Below, piece by piece: positions 19,210-33,833 of a stretch of DNA of 64,000 bases (its first letter is position 1; the number at the start of each line of letters is the position of its first letter). Position numbers and translations under genes: made by a program. This stretch comes from Polynucleobacter sp. TUM22923 (lineage in GTDB: Bacteria > Pseudomonadota > Gammaproteobacteria > Burkholderiales > Burkholderiaceae). The notes under the pieces are model-generated. The model was not told the DNA's origin. It worked only from the letters and a program-made list of their open reading frames with translations, and ran no database searches. The stretch covers positions 434,001 through 498,000 of the forward strand of contig NZ_AP027274.1 in assembly GCF_030295705.1 (NCBI RefSeq), read 5' to 3'.

Positions 19210-20709
19210 TTGGAAGAAATTAATGCTCTATTCGGCGGCTTTGCCGTCGCAATGACACCGTTTAACTTGCTGCTTATGCTTGTTGGGGTCACTCTTGGTG
19301 TGATTATTGGCGTATTGCCAGGCCTAGGTGGGGCGAACGGAATTGCCATCCTGTTGCCGTTGACTTTCACGATGCCACCAACCTCAGCGATCATCATGCT
19401 TTCCTGTATTTACTGGGGCGCATTATTCGGCGGTGCGATTACTTCTATTTTGTTTAACATTCCAGGCGAGCCTTGGTCGGTTGCAACAACTTTTGATGGT
19501 TACCCAATGGCCCGTAATGGTAAAGCTGGCGAGGCATTGACTGCTGCGTTCACTTCATCGTTCGTTGGTGCGTTCTTTGCGATTGTGATGATTACCTTCT
19601 TAGCCCCATTAGTGGCGAAGTTTGCGTTGCAGTTCGGGCCGCCAGAGTTCTTCTCGGTCTACCTGCTTACCTTCTGTAGCTTTGTGGGCATGAATAAGGG
19701 CTCTCCATTCAAGACCATTTCAGCCATGATGCTGGGCTTCGCTTTAGCTACGGTTGGTATGGATACGGTTACTGGCCAACTCCGTTTGACTTTTGGTCAG
19801 CCAGAATTAATGCGCGGCTTTGATTTCTTAATCGCTGTGATTGGTCTGTTCGGTATCGGTGAAATTCTTCTATCGATGGAAGAGGGCCTGGCATTTAAAG
19901 GTGCCGCCGCTAAGATTCGTCGCCAGGTTGTTCTCGAGACCTGGGCAAAGCTTCCCAAGTACTGGGCAACGACATTACGCAGTTGCTTGATTGGTTGCTG
20001 GATGGGTATCACTCCAGGCGGCGCTACTCCTGCATCTTTCATGGCCTATGGTGTTGCAAAGCGGGTCTCTAAGAATGGCGAGAACTTTGGTAAAGGTGAG
20101 ATGGAGGGTATTGTTGCTCCAGAAACTGCAGCCCATGCTGCTGGTACCGCTGCTTTGTTACCAATGCTGTCTTTAGGTATACCGGGCTCACCAACCGCTG
20201 CAGTATTGCTGGGCGGTTTGTTAATCTGGGGCTTACAGCCTGGCCCATTACTCTTCGTTGAGAAGCCAGACTTTGTTTGGGGCTTGATTGCGAGTATGTA
20301 CTTGGGTAACTTGGCGGGATTATTTGTAGTTCTGACTTGCGTGCCATTGTTCGCTTCTATCTTGAGAATCCCTTTCTCCATCATTGCTCCAGTTATTTTG
20401 GTCATTTGTGCGGTTGGTGCCTATACCGTTCACAACGCTACTTTTGACGTTTGGTTGATGTTAGGTTTTGGTGTGATGGGCTATGTCTTTAAAAAGCTCG
20501 ACTATCCAATGGCGCCAATGGTCTTGGCCTTGGTATTGGGCGATCGCGCAGAAGACTCATTCCGTCAGTCAATGCTGATTTCTCAAGGTAGTTTGGATGT
20601 ATTTTTCTCCAACTACCTAGTCAGTGGAATCACTGCTCTGGCCCTACTGCTACTCTTCTGGCCAATTATTGGTAAGGTGATTAGCAAGAAAAAGCCTGCA
20701 GCTGCTTAA
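19210..20709 (+). CDS. tctA: Tripartite tricarboxylate transporter large membrane subunit TctA
   Basis: TctA is the main permease subunit, with about 11-12 helices, that drives sodium- or proton-coupled uptake of the ligand delivered by TctC. The 499-residue product has both family signatures: GVLPGLGGANGIAILLPLTF near the N-terminus, and the second-half counterpart GIPGSPTAAVLLGGLLIWGLQPGP. The start is TTG at 19210 with AAGGAG six bases upstream. It closes the tctCBA operon and is followed by a strong terminator. Confidence 0.95.
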   Translation: MEEINALFGGFAVAMTPFNLLLMLVGVTLGVIIGVLPGLGGANGIAILLPLTFTMPPTSAIIMLSCIYWGALFGGAITSILFNIPGEPWSVATTFDGYPMARNGKAGEALTAAFTSSFVGAFFAIVMITFLAPLVAKFALQFGPPEFFSVYLLTFCSFVGMNKGSPFKTISAMMLGFALATVGMDTVTGQLRLTFGQPELMRGFDFLIAVIGLFGIGEILLSMEEGLAFKGAAAKIRRQVVLETWAKLPKYWATTLRSCLIGCWMGITPGGATPASFMAYGVAKRVSKNGENFGKGEMEGIVAPETAAHAAGTAALLPMLSLGIPGSPTAAVLLGGLLIWGLQPGPLLFVEKPDFVWGLIASMYLGNLAGLFVVLTCVPLFASILRIPFSIIAPVILVICAVGAYTVHNATFDVWLMLGFGVMGYVFKKLDYPMAPMVLALVLGDRAEDSFRQSMLISQGSLDVFFSNYLVSGITALALLLLFWPIIGKVISKKKPAAA

Positions 20710-20730
20710 CTTGCTGGTAGTTCATAGCAA

Positions 20731-20760
20731 AGAAAAGGGGGCGTAAGCCCCCTTTTCTTA
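20731..20760 (+). terminator. Rho-independent terminator of tctCBA
   Basis: A perfect 12-bp stem (AGAAAAGGGGGC and GCCCCCTTTTCT) has a GTAA tetraloop, and the T-rich 3' arm forms the release tract. Confidence 0.9.
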
Positions 20761-20801
20761 TTGGAGGACAGCTTTTAGAAGTCGGCTAAAATTTACTTAG
20801 A

Positions 20802-21182
20802 ATGAATTTCCCTAAACACCGTTTGCTTCACTGGCTTGCTGCCCTTGCAGTAATGATGAGTGCGCTTGCCCCAGCAATTTCTCAGGCAGTTTCAGTTAGC
20901 AAACATGGTCAAGGCTTTGCGATGGAGATTTGTTCGGCAGAAGGGAATCAAATGCAGATCGAGATCAAAGCGAATGCAGATTCCCCGGCCGACATTCAAG
21001 ATGCTAGTAGACCTTGCCCTTACTGTTTTGTTCAGGGTACCGTTACCCCCGCATTGAATACCAGCCTGACATTTCAGGCGCCGCAAAGTTTTGCGTTTCT
21101 ACCGCAGCTGTTCTATCAGTCACCTCAGCCTCTAACTGTCTGGCTAACACCCCCCTCTGCCGCACCTCCTTCACAGGTCTAA
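20802..21182 (+). CDS. DUF2946 domain protein, probable exported metal-related protein
   Basis: The 126-residue protein has an N-terminal signal segment (HWLAALAVMMSALAPAISQA) and a short periplasmic domain whose key feature is CPYC at about residues 71-74. A proline-rich tail follows. This arrangement is DUF2946, a family of unknown function that commonly occurs next to copper proteins. Here a DsrE-like protein and a PCu(A)C copper chaperone follow on the same strand, supporting a role in periplasmic copper handling (inference). No catalytic motif is seen. The CPYC thiols could be a metal or redox site. Confidence 0.75.
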   Translation: MNFPKHRLLHWLAALAVMMSALAPAISQAVSVSKHGQGFAMEICSAEGNQMQIEIKANADSPADIQDASRPCPYCFVQGTVTPALNTSLTFQAPQSFAFLPQLFYQSPQPLTVWLTPPSAAPPSQV

Positions 21183-21259
21183 GTAACTTAGGCCCATAGC
21201 CTCGCTATGAAAACGGCAGATGTATTGCCATGTGTTGTTAGATTATGTGGAGTACTGCA

Positions 21260-21682
21260 ATGACATTACAGCGAATCGTATCAAAAATTATCTTACTGAC
21301 TGGACTGTCGGTATTTTCTTTATCAACATTTGCGGGTGCTAATGATCCGCTTTTTGTGAACTTATCCTCAGACGAGCCTATGCGTGCAAGCATGGCAATT
21401 CAATTTGGTAAGCATCACTTTGCCAATGGACACCCACTCACCATCTTTTTAACGGATAAGGCAGTGAATTTGGGCGTTAAAGCTGGCTCAGGTCAATTTG
21501 CTGAACAACAGCAGCTTATATCTGAAATTGTTGCGAGTGGCGCTCTTGTCATTATGTGTCCGATATGTCTAAAGCAAAGAGGGTTTACTGAGGGCGATCT
21601 CATTACTGGTGTAAAGCTAGGGGGACCAAAAATGACCGGCGATGCATTGTTCAGGGACGGCACTAAAACAATCAGTTGGTAA
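21260..21682 (+). CDS. Exported DsrE-family-like protein
   Basis: The 140-residue precursor has a signal peptide (IILLTGLSVFSLSTFAGA). The mature part begins DPLFVNLSSDEP and continues with an alpha/beta pattern: a small fold with IFLTDKAV, then the VIMCPICLKQRG segment and GVKLGGP. This matches the DsrE/YchN fold, with conserved cysteines in CPIC. I chose the ATG at 21260 because GGAG lies seven bases upstream; an ATG five codons earlier lacks one. It lies between DUF2946 and the copper chaperone gene, so a role in thiol or copper chemistry in the periplasm is plausible but unproven. Confidence 0.75.
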   Translation: MTLQRIVSKIILLTGLSVFSLSTFAGANDPLFVNLSSDEPMRASMAIQFGKHHFANGHPLTIFLTDKAVNLGVKAGSGQFAEQQQLISEIVASGALVIMCPICLKQRGFTEGDLITGVKLGGPKMTGDALFRDGTKTISW

Positions 21683-21744
21683 AAGCTTAAATGACGTTTT
21701 CGATTTTCAAAAGTATTTCACTATCATTTTTTTAAAGGATTTTT

Positions 21745-22227
21745 ATGAAAAAGTATTCATCAATTTATTTGGCTCTTGCCATGACTCTGGGTTTTGGTAC
21801 TTCGACGCTTGCTCAAAACGCAAAAGTAGGGAATTTACAAATTGAAAATGCCTACACGCGCGCTACCGTGCCAGGCCAGCAAGTAGCAGGTGGATTTTTT
21901 AAGATTGAAAACAAGGGTGCAGTAGATCAATTGATTTCTGTAACCTCACCTGTTGCTGGTGAAGTCCAGTTGCATGAAATGGCTATGGAAGGCAATGTGA
22001 TGAAAATGCGTCAAGTAAAAGATATTCCTATTCCAGCAGGCGGCTCTGTTGAGCTAAAGCCAGGTGGCCTGCATTTGATGTTCATGAACATCAAAGCACC
22101 TTTGGCTACTGGTGAGATGGTCCCAGTAAAACTCAAATTTGCTAAAGCCGGTGAAGTTGAGGTGAAAATGCTAGTGAATGCGATGGGAGCCCCTGGCGCC
22201 TCTCGTGGTGGTGCAATGAAACATTAA
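21745..22227 (+). CDS. Periplasmic copper chaperone PCu(A)C
   Basis: PCu(A)C proteins bind Cu(I) in the periplasm and help deliver it to cytochrome oxidase CuA or CuB. The 160-residue precursor has a signal peptide ending about residue 23 (STLAQ). The copper motif is exact: His77-x10-Met88-x21-His110-x-Met112. The C-terminus is glycine- and alanine-rich with a final HisMet-poor tail. AAGGA lies before the ATG. It is last of a three-gene set, DUF2946, DsrE-like, PCu(A)C, and is followed by a bidirectional terminator shared with ilvD. Confidence 0.92.
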   Translation: MKKYSSIYLALAMTLGFGTSTLAQNAKVGNLQIENAYTRATVPGQQVAGGFFKIENKGAVDQLISVTSPVAGEVQLHEMAMEGNVMKMRQVKDIPIPAGGSVELKPGGLHLMFMNIKAPLATGEMVPVKLKFAKAGEVEVKMLVNAMGAPGASRGGAMKH

Positions 22228-22248
22228 TTTGAATTTCTGTTGCAAATA

Positions 22249-22284
22249 AAAAGCCCCTCAGTTTTTGACTGAGGGGCTTTTGTT
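22249..22284. terminator. Bidirectional terminator between the copper set and ilvD
   Basis: A perfect 14-bp inverted repeat, AAAAGCCCCTCAGT with ACTGAGGGGCTTTT, encloses a five-base loop. The A-run and T-run at the two ends allow termination in both directions. Confidence 0.9.
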
Positions 22285-22298
22285 TTGGGCTGAACGCT

Positions 22299-23987
22299 TT
22301 AATCTAAATTCAGATCCGTTACTGCGCCTTTACTGGCAGAGCTCGCAAGGCGCGCATACTTCGCTAGCAAGCCGCGGGTATAGCGTGGCTTGGGTTGTAC
22401 CCAAGCAGCGCGACGTTGAGCGATCTCTTCATCGCTTACATTGAGTTGAATTAGCAGCTTGTGGGCATCAATGGTTACTGAGTCACCTTCATGGATGAGG
22501 GCGATCGTACCGCCTACAAATGCCTCTGGTGCAACGTGACCAACAACCATGCCCCAAGTGCCACCAGAGAACCGACCATCGGTAATCAGGCCAACAGACT
22601 CTCCTAAGCCTTGCCCCACTAGAGCAGCCGTTGGAGCAAGCATCTCACGCATACCGGGGCCACCTTTAGGGCCTTCGTAGCGAATGACCATGACATCACC
22701 ATCTTTGATTTTTTGCTCCATGATGGCAGCCATCGCATCATCCTCAGAATCAAAGACACGGGCAGGGCCGGTAATTGATGGATTTTTCAAGCCGGTGATT
22801 TTAGCTACGCAACCCTCAGGTGAAATATTGCCCTTCAAAATAGCCAAGTGACCTTGTTTATACATCGGGTTGTCTAAAGTACGAATCACCTTTTGATCGG
22901 CACGGGGGACGGAAGGAATATCTTTTAAGGTCTCTGCGATGGTTTTACCAGTAATGGTGATGCAGTCACCATGGAGTAGTCCGCCATCTAGCAATAGCTT
23001 CATGATCTGGGGAATGCCGCCCGCTTGATGTAGATCGGTAGCCAAGTAATTGCCGGAGGGTTTCATATCCGCAATGACTGGTACTCGCTGACGAATGCGC
23101 TCAAAGTCATCAATCGTCCAATCAATTTCTGCTGCACTAGTGATGGCTAAGTAATGGAGAACGGCATTGGTAGAGCCACCCACTGCCATGATTACACTTA
23201 CCGCATTCTCAATCGATTTTTTAGTGATGATGTCCCGTGGGCGTAAGTTGTTCCTAATCGCTTCTACCAACACCAGGGCTGAATCATGTGCGCTAGCGAC
23301 TTTCTCTGCATCTACGTTTGACATGGTTGAAGAGTAAGGCAAGCTCATGCCAAGAGCCTCAAACGAAGAACTCATGGTGTTGGCGGTATACATGCCGCCG
23401 CAAGAGCCGCTTCCTGGGCAAGCGTTTTGCTCTACGCCCTTAAGGTCCTCTTCTGTCATACGGCCAGAAGTAAACTCACCAACCGCTTCAAATGCAGAAA
23501 CAATATTAAGTTCTTTTCCTTTAAAGTGTCCAGGCTTGATTGTTCCCCCATAGACATAAATACTGGGAACGTTTGTACGTGCCATAGCCATCATGCCGCC
23601 CGGCATATTTTTATCGCAGCCGCCGATGACGAGAACGCCGTCTTGCCACAGGCCGTTCACACAAGTTTCAATGCTATCTGCAATGACTTCACGTGATACG
23701 AGTGAATATTTCATGCCCTCTGTACCCATGCCGATACCATCGGATACAGTTGGAACGCCAAATAATTGCGCTTTTGCTCCAGCCGCTTCAAGAGCGCTTA
23801 CTGCTGCATCAGCAAGTTTCTGAAGTCCACTATTGCAAGGAGTAATAGTGGCGTGACCATTGGCTACACCCACCATCGGCTTAGAAAAGTCCTTGTCTTC
23901 ATACCCCATTGCGTAATACATCGAGCGATTAGGAGCACGTGCAACCCCTTCAGTGACATTGCGAGAGCGTTCGTTAAGGCGTTTCAT
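22299..23987 (-). CDS. ilvD: Dihydroxy-acid dehydratase
   Basis: IlvD dehydrates 2,3-dihydroxy-3-methylvalerate and the isovalerate analogue in isoleucine and valine synthesis, using an iron-sulphur cluster and Mg2+. The 562-residue product has [13 protein letters not shown], the [10 protein letters not shown] motif, [17 protein letters not shown], and the C-terminal [11 protein letters not shown] block, so the three cluster cysteines are present. Length and motifs fit the short (about 560 residue) class. A spacer of about 230 bases separates it from the next, divergent gene; I see no attenuator peptide rich in Ile, Val or Leu there. Confidence 0.96.
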   Translation of the reverse strand: MKRLNERSRNVTEGVARAPNRSMYYAMGYEDKDFSKPMVGVANGHATITPCNSGLQKLADAAVSALEAAGAKAQLFGVPTVSDGIGMGTEGMKYSLVSREVIADSIETCVNGLWQDGVLVIGGCDKNMPGGMMAMARTNVPSIYVYGGTIKPGHFKGKELNIVSAFEAVGEFTSGRMTEEDLKGVEQNACPGSGSCGGMYTANTMSSSFEALGMSLPYSSTMSNVDAEKVASAHDSALVLVEAIRNNLRPRDIITKKSIENAVSVIMAVGGSTNAVLHYLAITSAAEIDWTIDDFERIRQRVPVIADMKPSGNYLATDLHQAGGIPQIMKLLLDGGLLHGDCITITGKTIAETLKDIPSVPRADQKVIRTLDNPMYKQGHLAILKGNISPEGCVAKITGLKNPSITGPARVFDSEDDAMAAIMEQKIKDGDVMVIRYEGPKGGPGMREMLAPTAALVGQGLGESVGLITDGRFSGGTWGMVVGHVAPEAFVGGTIALIHEGDSVTIDAHKLLIQLNVSDEEIAQRRAAWVQPKPRYTRGLLAKYARLASSASKGAVTDLNLD

Positions 23988-24216
23988 GCGAGTGTGGACT
24001 CCAAAAAAGAATGATTTGAAAAGCTCTATTGTGCCGTGAGACAGTGAGATGTGCCCGGTTTATAAATAGCCTTCCGCTCGTTAAATGTTGCGGCGCAGTA
24101 AATTTGGATCTTTTTATTTTCAGGTAATCCTTTTTAAGTGATGGGTTATGGCCCTTAATTAGGATAAAGTCATGTTTATTCTGTAGTTGAGCGGCACCAC
24201 CTCCTTATTTTAAATA

Positions 24217-25161
24217 ATGGTTCTTATGAACAACAGTTCTCAGCCTTTAGAGATTCGCAAGGAAGCCTTTACTGCGGCTCGGATAAGCGCCGGCCTGAGT
24301 ACAAAAGATCTTGGTGCATTGGCTTGCTTGTCAACTCGCCAAATTGAGCAAATTGAAAATGGTGAGAGCAGCTCTTTTTATGGGGCGCAGATTAAATATA
24401 CTGCCGCCAAAAAAGTAGCAAAACTATTGAAGTTAAGCGAGGAAGATGCTTTTGAGTTTGGCCTCACTGATGTGATCCAAGCGGCCCCTGAAATTCAAAA
24501 GGAAATGAGTGAGCAGATTAAAACGGCTCAGTCTTCGCCGGATCTAAAAAAGCAAAATAAGAAAACTGCTTCGGAAATTCGTTTTAGCTCAGGGGTACCC
24601 CGAGCACAAGCAAGTCGTAAAAAGAAGTTTTTTTTGGGCTTCAGCCTGCTTGCCGTTATAGTTTTCTCGGTCATTAATCTGCGTCCACTATTCTTTGCAG
24701 ATAAGCCCGAAGAAATCCTGCTGGTAAAGGAGGGGGTTGAGATTGCTCCGGTAGTGCCAGCAGATTCTGCTCCCCTAATTATTGCCCCACCAATGACGGT
24801 ATCAGGCACTCCAAGCGAGACTTCAATTGCTTGCCCGGCAGAGGAGGGGATTTTGAGCTTTAAGCCTGAGTCGCCACGCAAAGTGGCTGATATGGTACAT
24901 ATTCAGGTGAAGAGCGCGCAAACCGTGTGTGTGGTTGATGCTTCGGGAAAAATACAAAACAAAACAGTTGAGCCGGGTGCAGGTACGTCGTTTTTTGGTA
25001 GACCACCATTTAAGGTGCTAACAAACGGAATTGCTCAGGTAGACATTTATTTTCAGGGGGCTAAGGTGCGCCCGGTGAACCCAAATATTAAAACACTCAT
25101 TCTTGAAGCAGCTGCAGTAGCTGCTTCACCTACCGATAGGTCGGATTCTCAGTTTCGCTAA
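24217..25161 (+). CDS. RodZ-like membrane protein (N-terminal helix-turn-helix, C-terminal DUF4115-like domain)
   Basis: The 314-residue protein has a Cro/C1-type helix-turn-helix at about residues 15-70 (LSTKDLGALACLSTRQIEQIENG), a basic stretch, and one membrane helix near 142-160 (FFLGFSLLAVIVFSVINL). The periplasmic part's last 90 residues, with GAGTSFFGRPPFKVL and VDIYFQGAKVRP, follow the beta pattern of the RodZ DUF4115 domain. It could be a cell-shape factor linked to MreB or a membrane-bound regulator. It is not beside ispG, where rodZ often sits. No clear ribosome site precedes the ATG; a second ATG is three codons in. Confidence 0.65.
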   Translation: MVLMNNSSQPLEIRKEAFTAARISAGLSTKDLGALACLSTRQIEQIENGESSSFYGAQIKYTAAKKVAKLLKLSEEDAFEFGLTDVIQAAPEIQKEMSEQIKTAQSSPDLKKQNKKTASEIRFSSGVPRAQASRKKKFFLGFSLLAVIVFSVINLRPLFFADKPEEILLVKEGVEIAPVVPADSAPLIIAPPMTVSGTPSETSIACPAEEGILSFKPESPRKVADMVHIQVKSAQTVCVVDASGKIQNKTVEPGAGTSFFGRPPFKVLTNGIAQVDIYFQGAKVRPVNPNIKTLILEAAAVAASPTDRSDSQFR

Positions 25162-25182
25162 GATCTGCGATTCACTAAGCTT

Positions 25183-25542
<360 letters not shown>

Positions 25543-25590
25543 CTAGAACAATCATACTGATAAATTGATTGGGCGGCTTATGCAGCGCTT

Positions 25591-25644
25591 AAGTGCTGCT
25601 GAAGTGCTGCTTTAAGGATAACCCTAAGGACCCCTAGACCCCTA
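25591..25644 (-). repeat. Tandem micro-repeats on and after the nadE stop codon
   Basis: Read on the minus strand, the nadE stop TAG opens two perfect 8-bp copies of TAGGGGTC (25644 down to 25629) followed by a decayed TTAGGGTT. Further on, two 10-bp copies of AGCAGCACTT occur with an 11-bp period (plus-strand AAGTGCTGCT at 25591 and 25602). They parallel the post-stop repeats at tcdA, lolA and fbpA. Confidence 0.75.
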
Positions 25645-27261
25645 GGCTCTAAATTTCGAGGTGATGGGATAGCGCCAGTCGCGCCCAAATGCACGGGTGG
25701 TAACTCGAACTCCTGGGGGTGCCTGACGGCGTTTATATTCATTCAGTTTTATGAGACGGGTGACCTTTTCAACGCTCTCCACATCAAAGCCAGCGGCAAT
25801 CATTTGAGCAATGGATTGATTTTGTTCCATGTATCGCTCCACAATGCTATCCAGTACTTCATACGAAGGCAGGCTATCCTGATCTGTTTGATCTGATCGT
25901 AATTCTGCGGAGGGTGCGCGGGTCAAAATGCGCTCTGGGATAACGGGGCTAATACTGTTTCGATAGGCGCAGAGTCGATAAACTAAAGTCTTGGCAATAT
26001 CCTTGATGACCGCAAATCCACCGGCCATATCCCCGTAAAGGGTGCAGTAACCCACTGCCATCTCACTTTTGTTACCAGTCGTTAATACCAGGCGACCTGT
26101 TTTATTCGAAAGCGCCATTAACAAGGTACCACGCACGCGCGCTTGAATATTTTCTTCGGTTGCGTCTACCGCTAAACCTTTAAATTGTTCTGCTAAAGCT
26201 GTTTCTAGCGCATCGACTGAGGCACTAATCGGAATTTCGTCATACTGGACATCTAAATTCTTTGCCATTTCTCTTGCATCAATCCAGGAGATGTCAGCGG
26301 TATATCGCGAAGCCATCATGACGGTGCGAACCTGATCAGCCCCTAATGCATCTACGGCGATAGCAAGAACTAGAGCAGAGTCGACACCCCCTGAGAGACC
26401 GATGATCACACCTGAAAAGCCATTTTTTCGAACATAGTCACGCACACCAAGTACTAAGGCGCGATAGGCCTGAGCCTCAACACTCGTTGGTGAAACTAAC
26501 AACCCTTTTTCTAAATCACCCGACTTGCTGATACCAACAAAACCCATATCTGTTTCAAACTGCGTCATGGACATCACTAGCTCGCCAATTTTGTTTAGGG
26601 CGAACGATCCACCGTCGAACACCAGCTCATCTTGGCCCCCTACAGCGTTAACATATACCAATGGCATTTTCGTAGTGGCAATATGCTGGCGCAGAACCTC
26701 GATGCGGAGCACTTCTTTTTGTAGGTGGTATGGTGAGGCATTGAGCACTAACAATATCTGTGCACCTGCTGCATGTGCTTGCAGAGCGGGGCCGGGATGC
26801 CAAGCATCCTCACAAAGAATAAGACCAAACTGAGTTCCATTGGCTTCAAATACGCAGGCTACATTGCCTGCAACAAAATACCGCACTTCATCAAAGACCT
26901 CATGATTTGGCAGCTTTTGCTTGGCATAGGCTGCAATCACTTTGCCATCACGCAAAACAGAAGCGTAGTTTTGTAGGCCGACAGCTGTCATTTTTGGGTG
27001 ACCAACAATCACGGTCAGATTAGGAAATTTTTTAAGCGCATGCATGAGTTGCTCGAGCTCAAACTCGGCAGCTTCAATAAAAGCCGGACGTAATAGCAAA
27101 TCTTCGGGGGGGTAGCCCGTAAGCGATAACTCAGGGGTCAAAACGATGCAGGCCCCTTGCGCATACGCTTTGGCAGCTGCTTGTGCGATGAGTTGGGCAT
27201 TGCCAGGCAGATCACCCAATAGAGGGTTGATCTGCGCTAGGGCAATAGTTGGTGAACTCAC
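25642..27261 (-). CDS. nadE: Glutamine-hydrolysing NAD+ synthase
   Basis: NadE makes NAD from deamido-NAD, ATP and glutamine-derived ammonia. The 539-residue two-domain form has an N-terminal nitrilase-like glutaminase with Glu (LTPELSLTGYPPEDL), Lys (AKQKLPN) and Cys (ILCEDAW) in order. The C-terminal synthetase has the P-loop-like GLSGGVDSAL and TTGNKSEMAVGY. The start is GTG at 27261, 17 bases after the ppa stop, so ppa and nadE are likely one transcript. Confidence 0.95.
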   Translation of the reverse strand: MSSPTIALAQINPLLGDLPGNAQLIAQAAAKAYAQGACIVLTPELSLTGYPPEDLLLRPAFIEAAEFELEQLMHALKKFPNLTVIVGHPKMTAVGLQNYASVLRDGKVIAAYAKQKLPNHEVFDEVRYFVAGNVACVFEANGTQFGLILCEDAWHPGPALQAHAAGAQILLVLNASPYHLQKEVLRIEVLRQHIATTKMPLVYVNAVGGQDELVFDGGSFALNKIGELVMSMTQFETDMGFVGISKSGDLEKGLLVSPTSVEAQAYRALVLGVRDYVRKNGFSGVIIGLSGGVDSALVLAIAVDALGADQVRTVMMASRYTADISWIDAREMAKNLDVQYDEIPISASVDALETALAEQFKGLAVDATEENIQARVRGTLLMALSNKTGRLVLTTGNKSEMAVGYCTLYGDMAGGFAVIKDIAKTLVYRLCAYRNSISPVIPERILTRAPSAELRSDQTDQDSLPSYEVLDSIVERYMEQNQSIAQMIAAGFDVESVEKVTRLIKLNEYKRRQAPPGVRVTTRAFGRDWRYPITSKFRA

Positions 27262-27278
27262 TCTCGCTAACTCAGCAA

Positions 27279-27815
27279 TTACTTCTGGGACTTCGCGTAA
27301 CCTTCAATGCCTTCAAGAATTTCTTTATGGGCATCAGCTACACCACTCCAACCTTTTACCTTGACCCACTTACCCTTTTCGAGGTCTTTATAGTGCTCAA
27401 AGAAATGTTGAATTTGATTGAGTTGCAATTCATGTAAGTCTTCAGGCTTTTGCAAATGCTTATAAATAGGCAAAATTTTATCTTCTGGAACAGCTAATAA
27501 TTTAGCATCCTGACCACCTTCATCTTCCATCAGCAAAACACCAATAGCGCGGCAACTAACTACGGAACCTGGAAAGAGTGGGAACGGTGTCATTACCAAA
27601 ACATCAACAGGATCTCCATCGCCAGCGACGGTTTGCGGGATGTATCCATAGTTGCATGGGTAGTGCATAGCCGTACCCATAAAGCGATCTACGAATAGCG
27701 CGCCACTTTCCTTATCCACTTCGTACTTTACTGGATCCGCATTCATTGGGATCTCAATAATGACGTTAAAACTTTCGGGGATTTTCTTACCAGGACTGAC
27801 TTTGTCGTAACTCAT
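27279..27815 (-). CDS. ppa: Inorganic pyrophosphatase (class I)
   Basis: Ppa hydrolyses pyrophosphate to phosphate, pulling biosynthetic reactions forward. The 178-residue cytoplasmic enzyme shows the signature DGDPVDVLV (metal-binding aspartates), plus YGYIPQT upstream and the conserved [13 protein letters not shown] segment. Length and motifs are typical of proteobacterial hexameric enzymes. It lies upstream of nadE, another pyrophosphate-linked enzyme, in the same direction. Confidence 0.96.
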   Translation of the reverse strand: MSYDKVSPGKKIPESFNVIIEIPMNADPVKYEVDKESGALFVDRFMGTAMHYPCNYGYIPQTVAGDGDPVDVLVMTPFPLFPGSVVSCRAIGVLLMEDEGGQDAKLLAVPEDKILPIYKHLQKPEDLHELQLNQIQHFFEHYKDLEKGKWVKVKGWSGVADAHKEILEGIEGYAKSQK

Positions 27816-27922
27816 GAATACTCCAATTGGTGATTAATATATATTTTGATAAAAACCAAAATAATGGGGTGTGGCGAATAAATAATTAATATTAAATCTA
27901 ATCAGGTTTTTATTTTAAGGCT

Positions 27923-31231
<3,309 letters not shown>

Positions 31232-31232
31232 G

Positions 31233-31955
31233 ATGAGCTTAGTGATGATGACAAGGATGGCTCGTAGATTGATGTCCGTTTTTACTGTCGGTATCTGCAT
31301 CCAGATGGCTGCAAGCCCAATCAACCCTGTTATGGCTGCCGATGGGCAAACCGGCATTGAACAATTGCGCCAGTTTGTGCGTAATTCAAAGACAGCCGAG
31401 GGGGATTTCGTGCAGCAGCAATTGCGCGCTCCAAAAGCTGGCGAGTCGCAAGATAAGGGCTTGAAAGTGGTTCGTCAAACACAGGGGCGCTTTATTTTTC
31501 AGCGACCAGGGCGTTTTGTCTGGGATACCCAAAAGCCATATGAGCAAAAATTGATTGCCGATGGTAAGCAGCTGATCCTATGGGATAAAGATTTAAATCA
31601 AGCTACCTTTAGACCTGCAGGGCAGGCTCTAGCTGCTACACCAGCCGCCATTCTTTTTGGAGAGACTTCCTTAGATCAGCACTTTGATTTAATGGAGGGA
31701 GAAAGTCGTCTGGGTATGCAATGGGTATCGCTGGCGCCCAAGAAAAGCCCGAATGCCAAGAGTGGGAGTGATATGCCCTACACCAAAATGGCGATTGGTA
31801 TGAGCAATGGCTTGCCAAAAGCATTGGAGCTGATAGATGGACTGGGTAGTGTTGTTTTGGTAACTTTAGATAAGATCCAATTAAATATTGATTTACCGGC
31901 CAACCGATTTAATTTTGTACCACCCCAAGGCGCAGAGGTTTTACGCTTGAACTAA
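31233..31955 (+). CDS. lolA: Outer-membrane lipoprotein carrier protein LolA
   Basis: LolA shuttles lipoproteins across the periplasm from LolCDE to LolB. From the ATG at 31233, one base after the ftsK stop, the product is 240 residues with a signal peptide ending near residue 36 (NPVMAA). The mature part has GDFVQQQL, GRFIFQRPGRFVWDTQKPYEQKLIADG and the closing NRFNFVPPQGAEVL block. A longer start at 31191 would run into ftsK and is rejected. In many relatives rarA lies between lolA and serS; here only a repeat-bearing spacer of 117 bases is present. Confidence 0.92.
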   Translation: MSLVMMTRMARRLMSVFTVGICIQMAASPINPVMAADGQTGIEQLRQFVRNSKTAEGDFVQQQLRAPKAGESQDKGLKVVRQTQGRFIFQRPGRFVWDTQKPYEQKLIADGKQLILWDKDLNQATFRPAGQALAATPAAILFGETSLDQHFDLMEGESRLGMQWVSLAPKKSPNAKSGSDMPYTKMAIGMSNGLPKALELIDGLGSVVLVTLDKIQLNIDLPANRFNFVPPQGAEVLRLN

Positions 31956-31979
31956 AAATAGCTGATAAGTAGCCGTAAA

Positions 31980-32024
31980 GCAGCTAAGGTAACTAAGCCA
32001 ACTAAGGTAACTATGGCAGCTAAG
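31980..32024 (+). repeat. Five tandem 9-bp units after lolA
   Basis: The units are GCAGCTAAG, GTAACTAAG, CCAACTAAG, GTAACTATG and GCAGCTAAG, head to tail. More decayed copies reach back to the lolA stop at 31953-31955. Nearly every unit carries CTAA. The 9-bp period keeps the reading frame. Confidence 0.85.
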
Positions 32025-32057
32025 GCAAAATATCCCATTAATAAATATTGAATTTGA

Positions 32058-33383
<1,326 letters not shown>

Positions 33384-33496
33384 CTGAGCGAGCGGGCTAT
33401 TGCGAATAAGTGGGTTGAACCAATAATTGCCTTACGCCATCTTCTTTTGTAAGCTAGAGGTGGTTATCATCAGTGGCTATAATCTTGTTACGGTTC

Positions 33497-33586
<90 letters not shown>

Positions 33587-33631
33587 AAACCTAGGTTCAC
33601 AACTTGCTCAGCCTTGTTGTGATCCCGCCAG

Positions 33632-33654
33632 AGCCCCGCACCACGCGGGGCTTT
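33632..33654. terminator. G+C-rich hairpin just inside the island
   Basis: A perfect 8-bp inverted repeat, AGCCCCGC with GCGGGGCT, has a five-base loop followed by only a short T-run. It could end the tRNA-Ser transcript or readthrough from the defence operon. The surrounding 247 bases (33587-33833) hold no convincing gene. Confidence 0.5.
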
Positions 33655-33833
33655 GCGCTTCTGGCTCCGAACCACGCCCACGGCGCTGGACCGAAAAAGC
33701 CGTCTCAAACCCCGTTTATCTCAAAACCTCATGACTTTTCTGGTCTAGGTTCGGAGGTCGGGTTTTTTGAATTTGGGTGGAAAAGCTGTGAACCGACCTG
33801 AATGAAATTTCGTTGTTCAGGAGGCTTTGGTCG

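Noticed and set aside
24192-24208. CACCACCTCCTTA, which resembles the 3' end of 16S rRNA
   Set aside because: Only about ten bases match and no other rRNA sequence is nearby. A mobile element that targets rRNA is not indicated. Probably chance.
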